NCBI GenBank assembly: GCA_035565675.1
Contig: DATMSA010000105.1
Span: forward strand, 1 to 64,000
Length of the DNA stretch: 64,000 nucleotides
Source: Capillimicrobium sp035565675
GTDB lineage: Bacteria > Actinomycetota > Thermoleophilia > Solirubrobacterales > Solirubrobacteraceae
Direction: 5' to 3'
Shown: positions 8,380 through 17,212 of the stretch, piece by piece
How the letters are laid out: every line of letters begins with the position of its first letter
How positions within the stretch are numbered: the first letter of the stretch is position 1
Notes under the pieces: generated by a model
Told to the model about the DNA's origin: nothing
Database searches by the model: none
What the model saw: only the letters and a program-made list of their open reading frames with translations
Made by a program: the position numbers and the translations under genes

Positions 8380-10715
8380 GCACGCCGCCGCGCGAGCGCG
8401 AGCGCAGCGCCCACGCGCCCGTCCAGCGCGAGCCCATCGACTGCGTGGCCGACCCGGCGGCGCACACGCTGCCGCTGCGCAGCGACCTGACCGAGTCCGA
8501 GCGCCTGCTGCTCGGCGACCTGTTCGCGGTCGTCGAGGAGCACGCCGCCGACTCCGTGGTGGAGATCGACCGCGACCGCGTCGCGGAGGCGTTCGTGTTC
8601 GCCTGCGAGCACCACGCCGACCAGCGCCGCCAGTCCGGCGAGGACTTCATCACGCACCCGGCCGCGGTCGCCAAGATCTGCGCCGGGCTGCGCCTGGACA
8701 CCGAGACGCTGTGCGCGGCCCTGCTGCACGACACCGTCGAGGACACGACCGCGTCGCTCGACGAGGTCCGCGAGCGCTTCGGCGACGAGATCGCCAGCCT
8801 CGTCGACGGCGTCACGAAGCTCACCGGCATCACGTTCACCTCGCGCGACGAGGCGCAGGCCGAGAACTACCGCAAGATGATGGTCGCGATGGCCTCGGAC
8901 ATCCGGGTCATCCTCATCAAGCTCGCCGACCGCCTGCACAACATGCGGACGATCTCGGCGATGCCCAAGCAGAAGCAGATCGACAAGGCCAAGGAGACCC
9001 TGGAGATCTACGCGCCGATCGCGCACCGGCTGGGCATCCACGCGATCAAGTGGGAGCTGGAGGACCTCGCCTTCCAGGCGCTGCACCCGCGCAAGTACCA
9101 GGAGATCAAGGGCCTGGTCGCCCAGCAGCGCGAGGAGCGCGAGGCGTACGTCCGCGAGGCCGGCGAGTACCTGGCGCGCGAGCTCGAGGCGCTGGGCATC
9201 GAGGCCGAGATCGCCGGGCGCGCCAAGCACTTCTACTCCATCTACTCGAAGATGACGAAGAAGGGCCGCGAGTTCAACGAGATCTACGACCTCACGGCCA
9301 TGCGCGTCGTCGTCGACTCGGTGAAGGACTGCTACGGGGCCGTGGGCGTCATCCACAGCCTCTGGAAGCCCCTGCCCGGGCGCTTCAAGGACTTCATCGC
9401 GATGCCGAAGTTCAACATGTACCAGTCGCTGCACACGACGGTCATCGGGCCGGAGGGGCGGCCGCTGGAGATCCAGATCCGCACCCGCGAGATGCACGAC
9501 ATGGCGGAGTTCGGCGTCGCCGCGCACTGGATCTACAAGGAGGGCAAGGACGGCGCGCCCGCCAACGCCAAGGGCGAGGAGAAGCTCAAGTGGCTGCGGT
9601 CGATGCTCGACTGGCAGCAGGAGCTCTCCGATCCCAAGGAGTTCATGGAGAACCTCAAGGTCGACCTGTTCGAGGACGAGGTCTTCGTGTTCACCCCCAA
9701 GGGCGAGGTGAAGTCGCTGGCCGCGGGCGCGACCCCGCTGGACTTCGCCTACGAGGTCCACACCGAGATCGGCCACCGCTGCGTCGGCGCGCGCGTGAAC
9801 GGCAAGATCGTGCCGCTGCACTACGAGCTGAAGTCCGGCGACATCGTCGAGATCCTCACGGCCAAGCAGGACCGCGGGCCGTCGCGCGACTGGCTGTCGC
9901 TGGTGCGCACCACCCGCGCGCGCAACAAGATCAAGGCCTGGTTCAAGGCCGAGTCGCGCGAGGACACCGAGCACGCGGGCCGCGAGCTGCTGCAGGAGCA
10001 CCTGCGCAAGGCCGGCCTGCCCGCCCAGAAGATCGCCGGCTCGGCGCTGCTGGCCGACGTCATCCGCGAGATGGGCTTCCGCAAGGCCGAGGAGTTCTAC
10101 ATCGCGCTGGGCGGCGCGAAGATCTCGGCCAAGGTCGTCACGAACAAGGTGCTGCAGCGCCTCAAGCAGGGCGAGGCGGCCGAGGAGGAGCACACCCCGG
10201 CCGAGACGCTGATCACGCCCGGCCGCCGCGCGCGCCGCCAGCCGACCGGCTCGGCGACCTCCTACGGCATCCGCGTCGAGGGCGTCGAGGACGTGATGGT
10301 GCGCCTGGCCAAGTGCTGCCGCCCGGTCCCGGGCGATCCGATCGTCGGCTACGTCTCGCTGGGGCGCGGCATCACGATCCATCGCGAGGACTGCCCGAAC
10401 GCGGTCGCGCTGCGCAAGGACCCGGAGCGCTTCGTCCCGGTGGAGTGGGAGGGCGAGCACAAGAGCTCGTTCAAGGTGGAGCTCGAGGTCGACGGCTTCG
10501 ACCGCCACCGCCTGCTCGAGGACCTGTCGCGCACGATGGCCGAGGGCGGCCTGAACATCGTCGAGGCGCGCTGCCTCGTCGTGCCGCCGATGGTGCAGAA
10601 CCGCTTCGTGGTGGAGGTCGCCGACACCGCCTCGCTGCGCACGACGATCAACCGCCTGCGCCAGATCGACAACGTCTTCGACGCCTACCGCGTCACGCCG
10701 GGCGCCGGCGGCTGA
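8337..10715 (+). CDS. rel: Bifunctional (p)ppGpp synthetase/hydrolase Rel
   Basis: Stringent-response enzyme that makes and hydrolyses (p)ppGpp. Domain order in 792 residues: HD hydrolase with HDTVED near 131-136, synthetase domain around 290-420 with RFKD near 349 (the RxKD form of bifunctional enzymes) and the EIQIRT strand, TGS domain about 445-510, cysteine-containing region (AKCCRP, then HREDCPN) and a C-terminal ACT domain. Both catalytic centres look intact. The ATG at 8337 follows GGAGGAGGGG closely and lies inside the end of recJ, so translation is coupled. The recJ-rel order after the Sec genes is common in actinobacteria. Confidence 0.95.
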   Translation: MAERPGNGGTPGGVSTPPRERERSAHAPVQREPIDCVADPAAHTLPLRSDLTESERLLLGDLFAVVEEHAADSVVEIDRDRVAEAFVFACEHHADQRRQSGEDFITHPAAVAKICAGLRLDTETLCAALLHDTVEDTTASLDEVRERFGDEIASLVDGVTKLTGITFTSRDEAQAENYRKMMVAMASDIRVILIKLADRLHNMRTISAMPKQKQIDKAKETLEIYAPIAHRLGIHAIKWELEDLAFQALHPRKYQEIKGLVAQQREEREAYVREAGEYLARELEALGIEAEIAGRAKHFYSIYSKMTKKGREFNEIYDLTAMRVVVDSVKDCYGAVGVIHSLWKPLPGRFKDFIAMPKFNMYQSLHTTVIGPEGRPLEIQIRTREMHDMAEFGVAAHWIYKEGKDGAPANAKGEEKLKWLRSMLDWQQELSDPKEFMENLKVDLFEDEVFVFTPKGEVKSLAAGATPLDFAYEVHTEIGHRCVGARVNGKIVPLHYELKSGDIVEILTAKQDRGPSRDWLSLVRTTRARNKIKAWFKAESREDTEHAGRELLQEHLRKAGLPAQKIAGSALLADVIREMGFRKAEEFYIALGGAKISAKVVTNKVLQRLKQGEAAEEEHTPAETLITPGRRARRQPTGSATSYGIRVEGVEDVMVRLAKCCRPVPGDPIVGYVSLGRGITIHREDCPNAVALRKDPERFVPVEWEGEHKSSFKVELEVDGFDRHRLLEDLSRTMAEGGLNIVEARCLVVPPMVQNRFVVEVADTASLRTTINRLRQIDNVFDAYRVTPGAGG

Positions 10716-10770
10716 GCCTCGGCGCGCCTGGACGTTCGTCCGATCGCGCGCACGCCACCGGGTACCGTTG

Positions 10771-11139
10771 ATGATCACGGACTCGCATATGCCAAGGAGG
10801 CATCTCACAGCGGCGGCGCCGGGCATCCTGCCCGCGGAGCCCACCACCCCGACCAGAGCGCCGCAGCGTGACGCAAGCGGGACCTTCCACCTGCGCCAAG
10901 GCGCCCCGGGTCCCAGCCCGGTCCTGGTCCCCGGGCCCACCGAGGTCCTGACGCTCCAGGACGCGGCGGTCCTCCTGCAGGTCGACACCGGCGCCCTGCG
11001 CCGCCTCGCGGAGGCCGGCGAGCTGCCCGGCCGCCAGATCGGCGGGCACTGGCGCTTCTCGCGCTGGGCGGTGCTCGACTGGCTCGCTCAGGGCGGCGCC
11101 ACGCGCACCGCTCCGACGCACCTGCGCCGCGCGAGCTGA
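10771..11139 (+). CDS. Small excisionase/BldC-type helix-turn-helix protein
   Basis: A 122-residue protein with a disordered, Pro/Thr-rich N-terminal half and a C-terminal winged-helix domain of the excisionase/MerR-like (HTH_17) type: LTLQDAAVLLQVDTGALRRL, then GELPGRQIGGHWRFSRWAVL. The same domain ends the protein at 15254. No integrase is nearby, so a BldC-like regulatory role is more likely than excision. The start is uncertain: ATG 10771 is used, while a perfect AAGGAGG (10794-10800) lies inside the frame without a good start codon after it. Confidence 0.65.
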   Translation: MITDSHMPRRHLTAAAPGILPAEPTTPTRAPQRDASGTFHLRQGAPGPSPVLVPGPTEVLTLQDAAVLLQVDTGALRRLAEAGELPGRQIGGHWRFSRWAVLDWLAQGGATRTAPTHLRRAS

Positions 11140-11162
11140 TCGCGTCTCGTACCCTCGCGGGC

Positions 11163-12530
11163 GTGACCCGTGCCGCGCTCGCCCTCCTCGCCGCCCTGCT
11201 GATCGCCGCCGCGCCCGCACCTGCCGCCACGCCGCGCATCGCCGGCGGGGCCGCCACCGACATCAGCGCCGTGCCCTGGCAGGTCTACGTCAGCAACACG
11301 GCGCTCGGGATCGGCTGCGGCGGCGCGATCCTGAGCGAGCGCGTGGTCCTCACCGCCGCCCACTGCCTCGAGCACGACTCGCCGGCGGGCGTCACCGTCG
11401 TCGCCGGCCTCAGCGACGTCAGCCGGTGGGCGCCGGGCCGCACCCCGCCCGGCGGCCAGGCGGCCGCGGCCGCGTCGGTGCGCCTGCACCCGGCCTACCT
11501 GGCCGACCCGCCCACCGACGACGTCGCGGTCATCACGCTCGCCACCCCGCTGGACCTGTCGGGCCCGCTGACGCGCGCGATCCCGCTCGCCCCGGTCGGC
11601 GCCGCCCCCGCGGCGGGGGCGCCGCTGCTGGTCAGCGGCTACGGGCAGCAGGGCGCGGACGTGCCCGCCGACGGGCGCCTGTACTCGGCGCCGGTGACCG
11701 CGCTCGCCGACTTCCAGTGCCTGGGCTCGCTGGCGCCCAACCGCACGGCCGGCGCCCTGTGCGCGACCGCGACCGGCGCCGGCGCGCCGTGCTTCGGCGA
11801 CAGCGGCGGGCCGCTCGCCGCCGACGGCGTGCTCGTGGGCATCGTCAGCACCGGCTCCTCCGACGCGCCCTGCACCGGCCGGGCGCCCGACGTGTACGTC
11901 GACGTCACCGCGCCCGAGGTCCGCGCGTTCATCGACGGCTCCGGCACGCCGCCGATGGCGCCGCGCCTCAGCGCCCCGCCCGGGCTGTCGAGCGTCGACC
12001 CGCCGGTGGTCGGCAGCCCGCTGCGCTGCGCCCCCGGCACGTGGAGCGGCGCCGACTCGATCACGTACGCGTTCGTCGACGCCGCCAGCGGCGCGGTGCT
12101 GCAGAACGGCCCGCGCGCGACGTTTGCGCCCAAGCCCGCCAACGTCGGCGCCACCGTCACCTGCGTGGTGCAGGCCGCCAACGCGGGCGGCGTCTCGTCG
12201 GCCGGCACCGGCACGTCGGGCGCGGTGCAGCCCGACACCGTCGCCCCCGAGGCGGTGCTGCGCTCGGTGCGCTGCCGCGGCGGGCGCTGCGTGGTGCGCC
12301 TCCAGGCCGGCGACCGCAACTCGACCGGCCCGCTGCGCGTCCAGGTCACCGCCCAGCGCCGCGGCGCGCGCCGCGCCACCCGGCTGCGGGTCCGCCACCG
12401 CGGCGGCGTCGACTACGTGGCCACCGGCCGCGTCGCCCGCGGCACCGTGACCGTGCGGCTGCGCGTCCGCGACGCGGCCGGCAACCGCGCCACCGGCAGC
12501 CACATGACGCGGACCGTCCGCGTCCGCTAG
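11163..12530 (+). CDS. Secreted trypsin-like serine protease
   Basis: Exported S1-family protease of 455 residues. Signal peptide residues 1-22; the mature chain begins near IAGGAATDISAVPWQ, the usual activation N-terminus. The catalytic triad is visible as TAAHC, DDVAVITL and GDSGGP, with Cys pairs placed as in chymotrypsin folds. After the protease domain (to about residue 262) comes an Ig-like or surface-binding module with two Cys (LRCAPGTW and TCVV), then a basic C-terminal beta module. Start GTG 11163, 7 bases after TACCCT (11150-11155), suggesting a leaderless mRNA. Its TAG stop shares bases with the TAG of the convergent gene at 12527. Confidence 0.9.
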   Translation: MTRAALALLAALLIAAAPAPAATPRIAGGAATDISAVPWQVYVSNTALGIGCGGAILSERVVLTAAHCLEHDSPAGVTVVAGLSDVSRWAPGRTPPGGQAAAAASVRLHPAYLADPPTDDVAVITLATPLDLSGPLTRAIPLAPVGAAPAAGAPLLVSGYGQQGADVPADGRLYSAPVTALADFQCLGSLAPNRTAGALCATATGAGAPCFGDSGGPLAADGVLVGIVSTGSSDAPCTGRAPDVYVDVTAPEVRAFIDGSGTPPMAPRLSAPPGLSSVDPPVVGSPLRCAPGTWSGADSITYAFVDAASGAVLQNGPRATFAPKPANVGATVTCVVQAANAGGVSSAGTGTSGAVQPDTVAPEAVLRSVRCRGGRCVVRLQAGDRNSTGPLRVQVTAQRRGARRATRLRVRHRGGVDYVATGRVARGTVTVRLRVRDAAGNRATGSHMTRTVRVR

Positions 12531-12715
12531 CTCGGCTCGTCGGGCTGCTGCGGGTCGCGCGCCAGGTACTCGGGGCTCGCGATGAGAAACAGGCCGCTGA
12601 CGACGAACCCGACGAGCGCGAGGACGCCGAACAGCCGCGTGTACCACGCCTCGAACGGGATCATCAGCACGATCCCGAGCACGAACAGGGCGGGGCAGAG
12701 GCGGCGCAGCGTCAC
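12527..12715 (-). CDS. 62-residue membrane protein of the cyd operon
   Basis: Small protein with two hydrophobic helices (about residues 8-23 and 29-48) and a polar acidic tail ending PDEPS. Its GTG start overlaps the cydB stop in a GTGA junction, so it is translated with cydB. Cytochrome bd oxidases often have a small membrane subunit (CydX and analogues) encoded in the same operon. This one is longer and two-pass, so it is not CydX by sequence, but an accessory-subunit role is a fair inference. The stop codon lies in CTAG (12527-12530), whose other strand supplies the stop of the protease gene. Confidence 0.7.
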   Translation of the reverse strand: MTLRRLCPALFVLGIVLMIPFEAWYTRLFGVLALVGFVVSGLFLIASPEYLARDPQQPDEPS

Positions 12716-13776
12716 GGGCGCTCCTGGGACTGGTCGCTGGCGGTGATCGGGCGGAAGCGCTGGTCGAGCGGCTCGAACTGCTGGTCGAGCGTCCCGCGCA
12801 GCACGAGCCGGTAGAGGTAGACGAGCGACGGCACGAGCACCAGCGCGCCGATGCCGAGCGCGATGAGGGTCGCGGCGAGCGTCGCGTCGCCCGCGGCGGC
12901 CTCGTCGAGGGTCAGCGCGCCGGGCAGCAGGTCGGGGCTCTGCGCGAACGCCCAGCCGAGCACGACGCAGGCGACCGCGCCGGCGGAGGTCCAGCGCGCG
13001 AGCGACATGCGCCGCGTCCACACGAGCGCCATCGTGGTGACCCCGAACGCGGCCGACGCGAGCACGCACACCAGGCCACCGCCGGACGTGAGCCCGTCGA
13101 ACAGCCAGCGTGCCTCCTCGCGCACGACGAACAGCCCGCCGATCGCCAGCGCGCCGGCCACCGCGCCCGCGCCCAGCGCCCGGCGGCGGAAGGCCTCGAC
13201 GAGGTCCGGCAGGTCCGCGCGCACGGCGTCGGCGGCGAGGTACACGGCCGACACGTAGGCGCCGGTGGTCACGGCGAGCACGCCGACCAGGATCGACGTC
13301 GGGTTCAGCCACGACTCGAACGGCGGCCCGAGCGCGTTGCCCTCGGGCACCTCGCCGGCGGCGATCCCGCCCAGCGCCGCGCCCATGCAGAACGGCACGA
13401 TCACCGACGACAGCGCGAACACGGCGCCGAACACGCGCGCCTCGGCGATCGTCGCCGCCTGCCCGCGCACCGCGAACGCGACGCCGCGGAAGATGATGCC
13501 CAGCGCGGCCCCGAACAGCGGCACGTAGAGCGTCGACATGATCGACCCGAAGAACACGGGGAAGCACGTCCACAGCACGACGAGCACGAAGATCAGCCAC
13601 ACGTGGTTGGCCTCCCACACGGGGCTCATCGAGCGCTGGATCAGCCCGCGCACGCGCCCGCCGCGGTGCGCGCCGCCGGCGGTGAGGTCCCAGAACCCGG
13701 CGCCGAGGTCGGCGCCGCCGAGCACGGCGTAGGCGGTCAGCCCGATCATCGCCAGCGCCAGGCAGACCTCGGCCAT
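12712..13776 (-). CDS. cydB: Cytochrome bd oxidase subunit II
   Basis: Membrane subunit of the bd-type quinol oxidase, which reduces O2 to water without pumping protons. 354 residues with the family's repeated helices. It opens with LTAYAVLGGADLGAGFWDL, matching the CydB N-terminus, and the WEANHVWLIFVLVVLWT block is characteristic. CydB binds no haem itself but stabilises CydA. It starts on the last base of the cydA stop (TGATG). cydCD, needed for assembly in many bacteria, is not in the window. Confidence 0.95.
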   Translation of the reverse strand: MAEVCLALAMIGLTAYAVLGGADLGAGFWDLTAGGAHRGGRVRGLIQRSMSPVWEANHVWLIFVLVVLWTCFPVFFGSIMSTLYVPLFGAALGIIFRGVAFAVRGQAATIAEARVFGAVFALSSVIVPFCMGAALGGIAAGEVPEGNALGPPFESWLNPTSILVGVLAVTTGAYVSAVYLAADAVRADLPDLVEAFRRRALGAGAVAGALAIGGLFVVREEARWLFDGLTSGGGLVCVLASAAFGVTTMALVWTRRMSLARWTSAGAVACVVLGWAFAQSPDLLPGALTLDEAAAGDATLAATLIALGIGALVLVPSLVYLYRLVLRGTLDQQFEPLDQRFRPITASDQSQERP

Positions 13777-15161
13777 CAGCGCGCCTCCACCGGGGTGCCG
13801 ACCTCGACGTCGGGCGGGCGGGCGGCCAGGCGCCGCAGCAGCCACACGACCGTGGCCGCCAGCGTGACGTAGACCGCGAGCGCGACGAAGAACGCGATCG
13901 GCAGCCCGCTCGCGTCGGTGACCGCGTCCTCGACGCGCATCACCTCGTAGACGATCCAGGGCTGGCGTCCGACCTCGGTCGTCACCCAGCCGCTGATCAT
14001 CGCGATCGCCGCCAGCGGCCCGGCCGCGACGACGAGCCGGAAGAACCACTTCGACCGCGGCAGGCGGCCCTTGCGCCACCACACGAGCGCGTAGAACACG
14101 CCGGCGAGCGCGAGCAGCGTGCCGATCCCGATCATCGTCTGGAACGCGTAGCGCACGACGTTGACCGGCCCGGGACGGTCGTCGGGCGGCACCGAGTCGA
14201 GACCCTGCACGGTCGCGTCGGGGTCGTGGTAGGCGAGGATCGAGAGCAGGTAGGGGATCTCGATCGCGCCCTTGACCTCCTGCGTGTCCTTGTCGTACCA
14301 GCCGAGGATGTGGAACGGCGCGCCGGACTCGGTCTTCGGCAGCCCCTCGAACGTCGCCAGCTTCACGGGCTGGTCCTCGGCGACGGTGCGCCCGGCCCAG
14401 TCGCCGAGCACGACCTGGACGGGGGAGACCAGGCAGGCGACGGTCAGCGGCACGATCATCCCGATGCGCACGTAGCGGGTGCGGCGCCCGCGCAGCCAGG
14501 CGAACGCGTACACGCCGGCGACCGTGAACCCGGCGACCATGTAGCCGGCGGCGTACATGTGCACGAGCTCGTGCCAGAAGAAGTCGTTGAACAGCGCCTC
14601 CCACGGGCGCACGTTCGTCACCGCGCCGTTGACGACGTCGAAGCCGACCGGGTTGTTCATCCACCCGTTCACCGAGATCACCATCAGCGAGCCGGTGATC
14701 CCGGTGATGATGATCGGGATGCCGGTGAGGATGTGGGCGCGGCGCGGGAGGCGGTCCCAGCCGTACACGTAGATCGCGATGAAGATCGCCTCGAGGAAAA
14801 AGGAGACGCCCTCGAGCGTGAACGCGACGCCGAACACGTCGCCGAACGTCGCCATGAAGTTCGGCCACAGCAGCCCGAACTCGAACGACAGGATCGTGCC
14901 GGTGACGACGCCGACGGCGAACAGGATCAGCATCACCTTCGACCAGCGCTTGGCCAGCGCCTTGTAGGTCGGGTCGCCGGTGCGGAGGTACAGGCCCTCC
15001 ATGAAGACGACCATCGCCGGGAAGGCGATGCCGAAGCAGACGAGCGGGATGTGCACGGCCAGCGACATGGCCTGCAGCTCGCGCGCCCACAGCAGGTGCT
15101 CCTGATCGGGCTGGCCGAGCCTGCCGGTCACCTCGGCCGCAGCGAGCAGGAACGCGCTCAT
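13776..15161 (-). CDS. cydA: Cytochrome bd oxidase subunit I
   Basis: Catalytic, haem-carrying subunit that oxidises quinol and reduces O2. 461 residues, near the length of short-Q-loop CydA proteins. Seen: a likely haem ligand His near residue 37 (AVHIP), the proton-path glutamates in TLEGVSFFLEA, and the GWDRLPRRAH loop. The start is placed at 15161 because the upstream in-frame stretch looks non-coding and MSAFLLAAAEV fits the family. TACTGT (15171-15176, minus strand) is 9 bases upstream, suggesting a leaderless mRNA. A gene for a small DNA-binding protein diverges from it. Confidence 0.94.
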   Translation of the reverse strand: MSAFLLAAAEVTGRLGQPDQEHLLWARELQAMSLAVHIPLVCFGIAFPAMVVFMEGLYLRTGDPTYKALAKRWSKVMLILFAVGVVTGTILSFEFGLLWPNFMATFGDVFGVAFTLEGVSFFLEAIFIAIYVYGWDRLPRRAHILTGIPIIITGITGSLMVISVNGWMNNPVGFDVVNGAVTNVRPWEALFNDFFWHELVHMYAAGYMVAGFTVAGVYAFAWLRGRRTRYVRIGMIVPLTVACLVSPVQVVLGDWAGRTVAEDQPVKLATFEGLPKTESGAPFHILGWYDKDTQEVKGAIEIPYLLSILAYHDPDATVQGLDSVPPDDRPGPVNVVRYAFQTMIGIGTLLALAGVFYALVWWRKGRLPRSKWFFRLVVAAGPLAAIAMISGWVTTEVGRQPWIVYEVMRVEDAVTDASGLPIAFFVALAVYVTLAATVVWLLRRLAARPPDVEVGTPVEAR

Positions 15162-15214
15162 CGAAGCGGGACAGTACCGCGTCCCCGGGACGACCGCCGG
15201 GCCGAATGCTATCT

Positions 15215-15230
15215 TCGGATAGATATCCGA
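15215..15230. promoter_or_regulatory. Inverted repeat in the cydA/HTH divergent gap
   Basis: TCGGAT, four bases, ATCCGA, inside an unusually AT-rich patch (TATCTTCGGATAGATATCCG) of the 92-base gap between cydA and the gene at 15254. The setting suits an operator for the DNA-binding protein encoded alongside, or for a redox regulator of cydAB. Function is inferred. Confidence 0.4.
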
Positions 15231-15253
15231 TATCGACATGAGAGGAGGGCGCC

Positions 15254-15661
15254 ATGGCTCCTTCACGCCGTTCCGAGGCCACCCGAGCCCTCTACGTGCG
15301 CATCCCGCTGTCGGCCGCCGAGCGGCTCGATCGCGCCGCCGAGGCTCGCGGCGCGTCCAAGCGCGACCTGATCGCCGGGCTGCTGGCCGAGCACCTCGAC
15401 GAGGTCGCCGCCGGCGACCGGGCGGCGCCTGCGCGCCCGATCACCGTGGGCGGCGACGAGCTGGCGGTCGGCCACCACGCGTTTCGCGCCGCGCCGGCGC
15501 CCGACGTGCTCACGCTCGAGGAGGCCGCCGAGCTGCTGCGCGTGACGCCCGAGGCGCTGGCCGCCCGCGCCGAGGCGGGCGAGGTGCCGGGGCGCCGGAT
15601 CGGCGACGAGTGGCGCTTCCGCCGCGAGGCGCTGCTCGCGTGGCTCGGGCCGCTCAGCTGA
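15254..15661 (+). CDS. DNA-binding protein: RHH-like N-terminus, HTH_17 C-terminus
   Basis: 135 residues. The N-terminal part (ALYVRIPLSAAERLDRAAEA, then SKRDLIAGLLAEHL) looks like a ribbon-helix-helix or CopG-type module. The C-terminal 55 residues are an excisionase-type winged helix (LTLEEAAELLRVTPEAL, then PGRRIGDEWRFRREALLAWL) very close to that of the protein at 10771. Strong AGGAGG (15242-15247) seven bases before ATG. Divergent from cydA across a palindrome, so it may regulate itself and cydAB. Its end overlaps the convergent lipid-kinase gene by 8 bases. Confidence 0.75.
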   Translation: MAPSRRSEATRALYVRIPLSAAERLDRAAEARGASKRDLIAGLLAEHLDEVAAGDRAAPARPITVGGDELAVGHHAFRAAPAPDVLTLEEAAELLRVTPEALAARAEAGEVPGRRIGDEWRFRREALLAWLGPLS

Positions 15662-16652
15662 CGACGGCCAGCGCGCCCGGGCGCACGGTGTAGCGCGCCT
15701 CGGCGACGGTCCCGACGTAGTCGCCGTCGACCTGCAGCGGCAGCTCGCGCTCGTCGAGCGAGCGCACGGTCAGCGCGTGGACGCCCTCGAAGTGGGCGAC
15801 GCGCCGGTGGTCGACGACGCGCAGGGTGCGCGACAGCGCGCGGGCGGCGATCGTCGGGATCGCCAGCGGGCTGGTGCGCTCCAGCACGACCGCGCTCAGC
15901 GACCCGCCGTCGAGCGCGGCGCCCTCGGCCAGCGAGATGGGGCGGTCGCGGAAGTAGGTGTACGGGTCGCCGTTCTGGACGATCGTGGTGACGCCGGTCG
16001 CATGGCCGCCGCCGTCGACCTCGACCTCCATGCGCGGCGGCTTGACCAGGTACTCCTGCAGGAACGCCCCGATCGCGGCGGTGGTGAAGAAGTACGGGCC
16101 GAAGCGGGCCTTCAGGTGCGGGCGCGCGTCGACGCGCCGCACGACCGTGGCGTCGAGCCCGACGCCGGAGGAGAACGTGAACGCGCGGTCGTTGACCATC
16201 GGCAGGTCGATCCGGCGCGGCTCCCAGCGGTCGGCGAGCGCGAGCAGGTGCGCGGTGGCGTCGACGATCTCGTTGGGGATCCCGAGCATCCGGCACAGCA
16301 CGTTCGTGTTGCCGCCCGGCAGCGGGAAGATCGGCGTGTCGGAGCCGATGAGCCCGTTGACCGCCTCGTTGACGGTGCCGTCGCCGCCGAACGTGACGAC
16401 GACGTCGTAGCCCTCGTCGGCGGCCTGGCGGGTCATCTCCGTCGCGTGGTCGCGGCGCTCGGTGTCGATCGCGGTGACGTCGTAGCGGCCCTGCAGGGCG
16501 TAGACGACGAGCGTGCGCAGCCGCTCGGAGACCGTCGTCGCGTACGGGTTGACGATCACGAGCATCCGCCGGCGCTCGACATCGGCGTCGGGCCGCGTCG
16601 CGGCGGCGAGCGCCTCGAGCTGGGCGAGGGAGAGGGCGGAGGAGGAGGCCAT
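15654..16652 (-). CDS. Diacylglycerol/lipid kinase family protein
   Basis: 332-residue cytosolic kinase of the DAGK/YegS/sphingosine-kinase family. VIVNPYAT opens the nucleotide-binding domain, the diagnostic GGDGTVNE lies near residues 89-96, and the LPGGNTNVLCRMLGIP block follows. The C-terminal beta-sandwich carries the lipid-binding region. It probably phosphorylates a membrane or isoprenoid-linked lipid; the substrate cannot be told from sequence. The start ATG follows a purine-rich GGAGGAGG. Confidence 0.85.
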   Translation of the reverse strand: MASSSALSLAQLEALAAATRPDADVERRRMLVIVNPYATTVSERLRTLVVYALQGRYDVTAIDTERRDHATEMTRQAADEGYDVVVTFGGDGTVNEAVNGLIGSDTPIFPLPGGNTNVLCRMLGIPNEIVDATAHLLALADRWEPRRIDLPMVNDRAFTFSSGVGLDATVVRRVDARPHLKARFGPYFFTTAAIGAFLQEYLVKPPRMEVEVDGGGHATGVTTIVQNGDPYTYFRDRPISLAEGAALDGGSLSAVVLERTSPLAIPTIAARALSRTLRVVDHRRVAHFEGVHALTVRSLDERELPLQVDGDYVGTVAEARYTVRPGALAVVS

Positions 16653-16678
16653 CGGACGGCGGGTGCGGTCGCGTGAAC

Positions 16679-17212
16679 CTACACCGCGCCGGGCGGCCGG
16701 GTTACGGCGTCAGGCGGATGTCCGGGCTCGATCCGCTTCGCGGTCCCGAAGCGCAGCGCGGGGTCCCCGTCGCGGTGCTCGGCCCACACCGGGCCCAGCA
16801 GGAACGCCTCGTGGTCGCCGACGTCGACGCGCTCGAGCACCTCGCCGACGAACCGGTTGCGGCAGGCCTCCAGCAGCGGCACGCCGTGCGGCCCCTCGCG
16901 CCACTCGACGTGGGCGAACTTGTCGACCTCGTCGCCGGTCTCGCCGCCGAACAGCTCGGCCAGCTCCGGCGCGTCGACCGGGACGACGTGCACGGCCAGG
17001 TGCGTCGCGCGCCGGGCGACGCCGTGCGTGCGGTTGGCCTTCGACAGGCACGCCATGAAGCGCTGCGGGTCGACCGAGCAGGGGACGCCGAAGCCGATCA
17101 GGCATCCGGAGCGCTCGCCGTCCGCGGCGGCGGTGACGATGAACATGGGCCCGTCCAGGGCGAGCGTCAGGCCGCTGAACGCGCGGCGGACGGGGTCGTC
17201 AGAGCCAGCCAC
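16679..17212 (-). CDS. Flavin reductase-like FMN-binding protein
   Basis: 177 residues matching the FMN-binding split-barrel flavin reductase family: FSGLTLALDGPMFIVTAAAD, GCLIGFGVPCSVDPQRFMACLS, then a NRTHGVARRATHLAVHVV strand. Proteins of this family bind FMN and either reduce flavin with NAD(P)H or use it as a fixed cofactor. The GTG start lies inside the end of corA (14-base overlap on the same strand), so it is probably cotranscribed with corA. No monooxygenase partner is adjacent. Confidence 0.75.
   Translation of the reverse strand: MAGSDDPVRRAFSGLTLALDGPMFIVTAAADGERSGCLIGFGVPCSVDPQRFMACLSKANRTHGVARRATHLAVHVVPVDAPELAELFGGETGDEVDKFAHVEWREGPHGVPLLEACRNRFVGEVLERVDVGDHEAFLLGPVWAEHRDGDPALRFGTAKRIEPGHPPDAVTRPPGAV

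Noticed and set aside
10768..11139. Excisionase of a prophage or integrative element.
   Set aside because: The fold is excisionase-like, but no integrase or phage gene is near and the neighbours are core genes; a BldC-like regulator is likelier.
15162..15266. N-terminal extension of cydA from 15266.
   Set aside because: The extra 35 residues match no CydA N-terminus and would cover the divergent gene's RBS and the palindrome; ATG 15161 fits the family.
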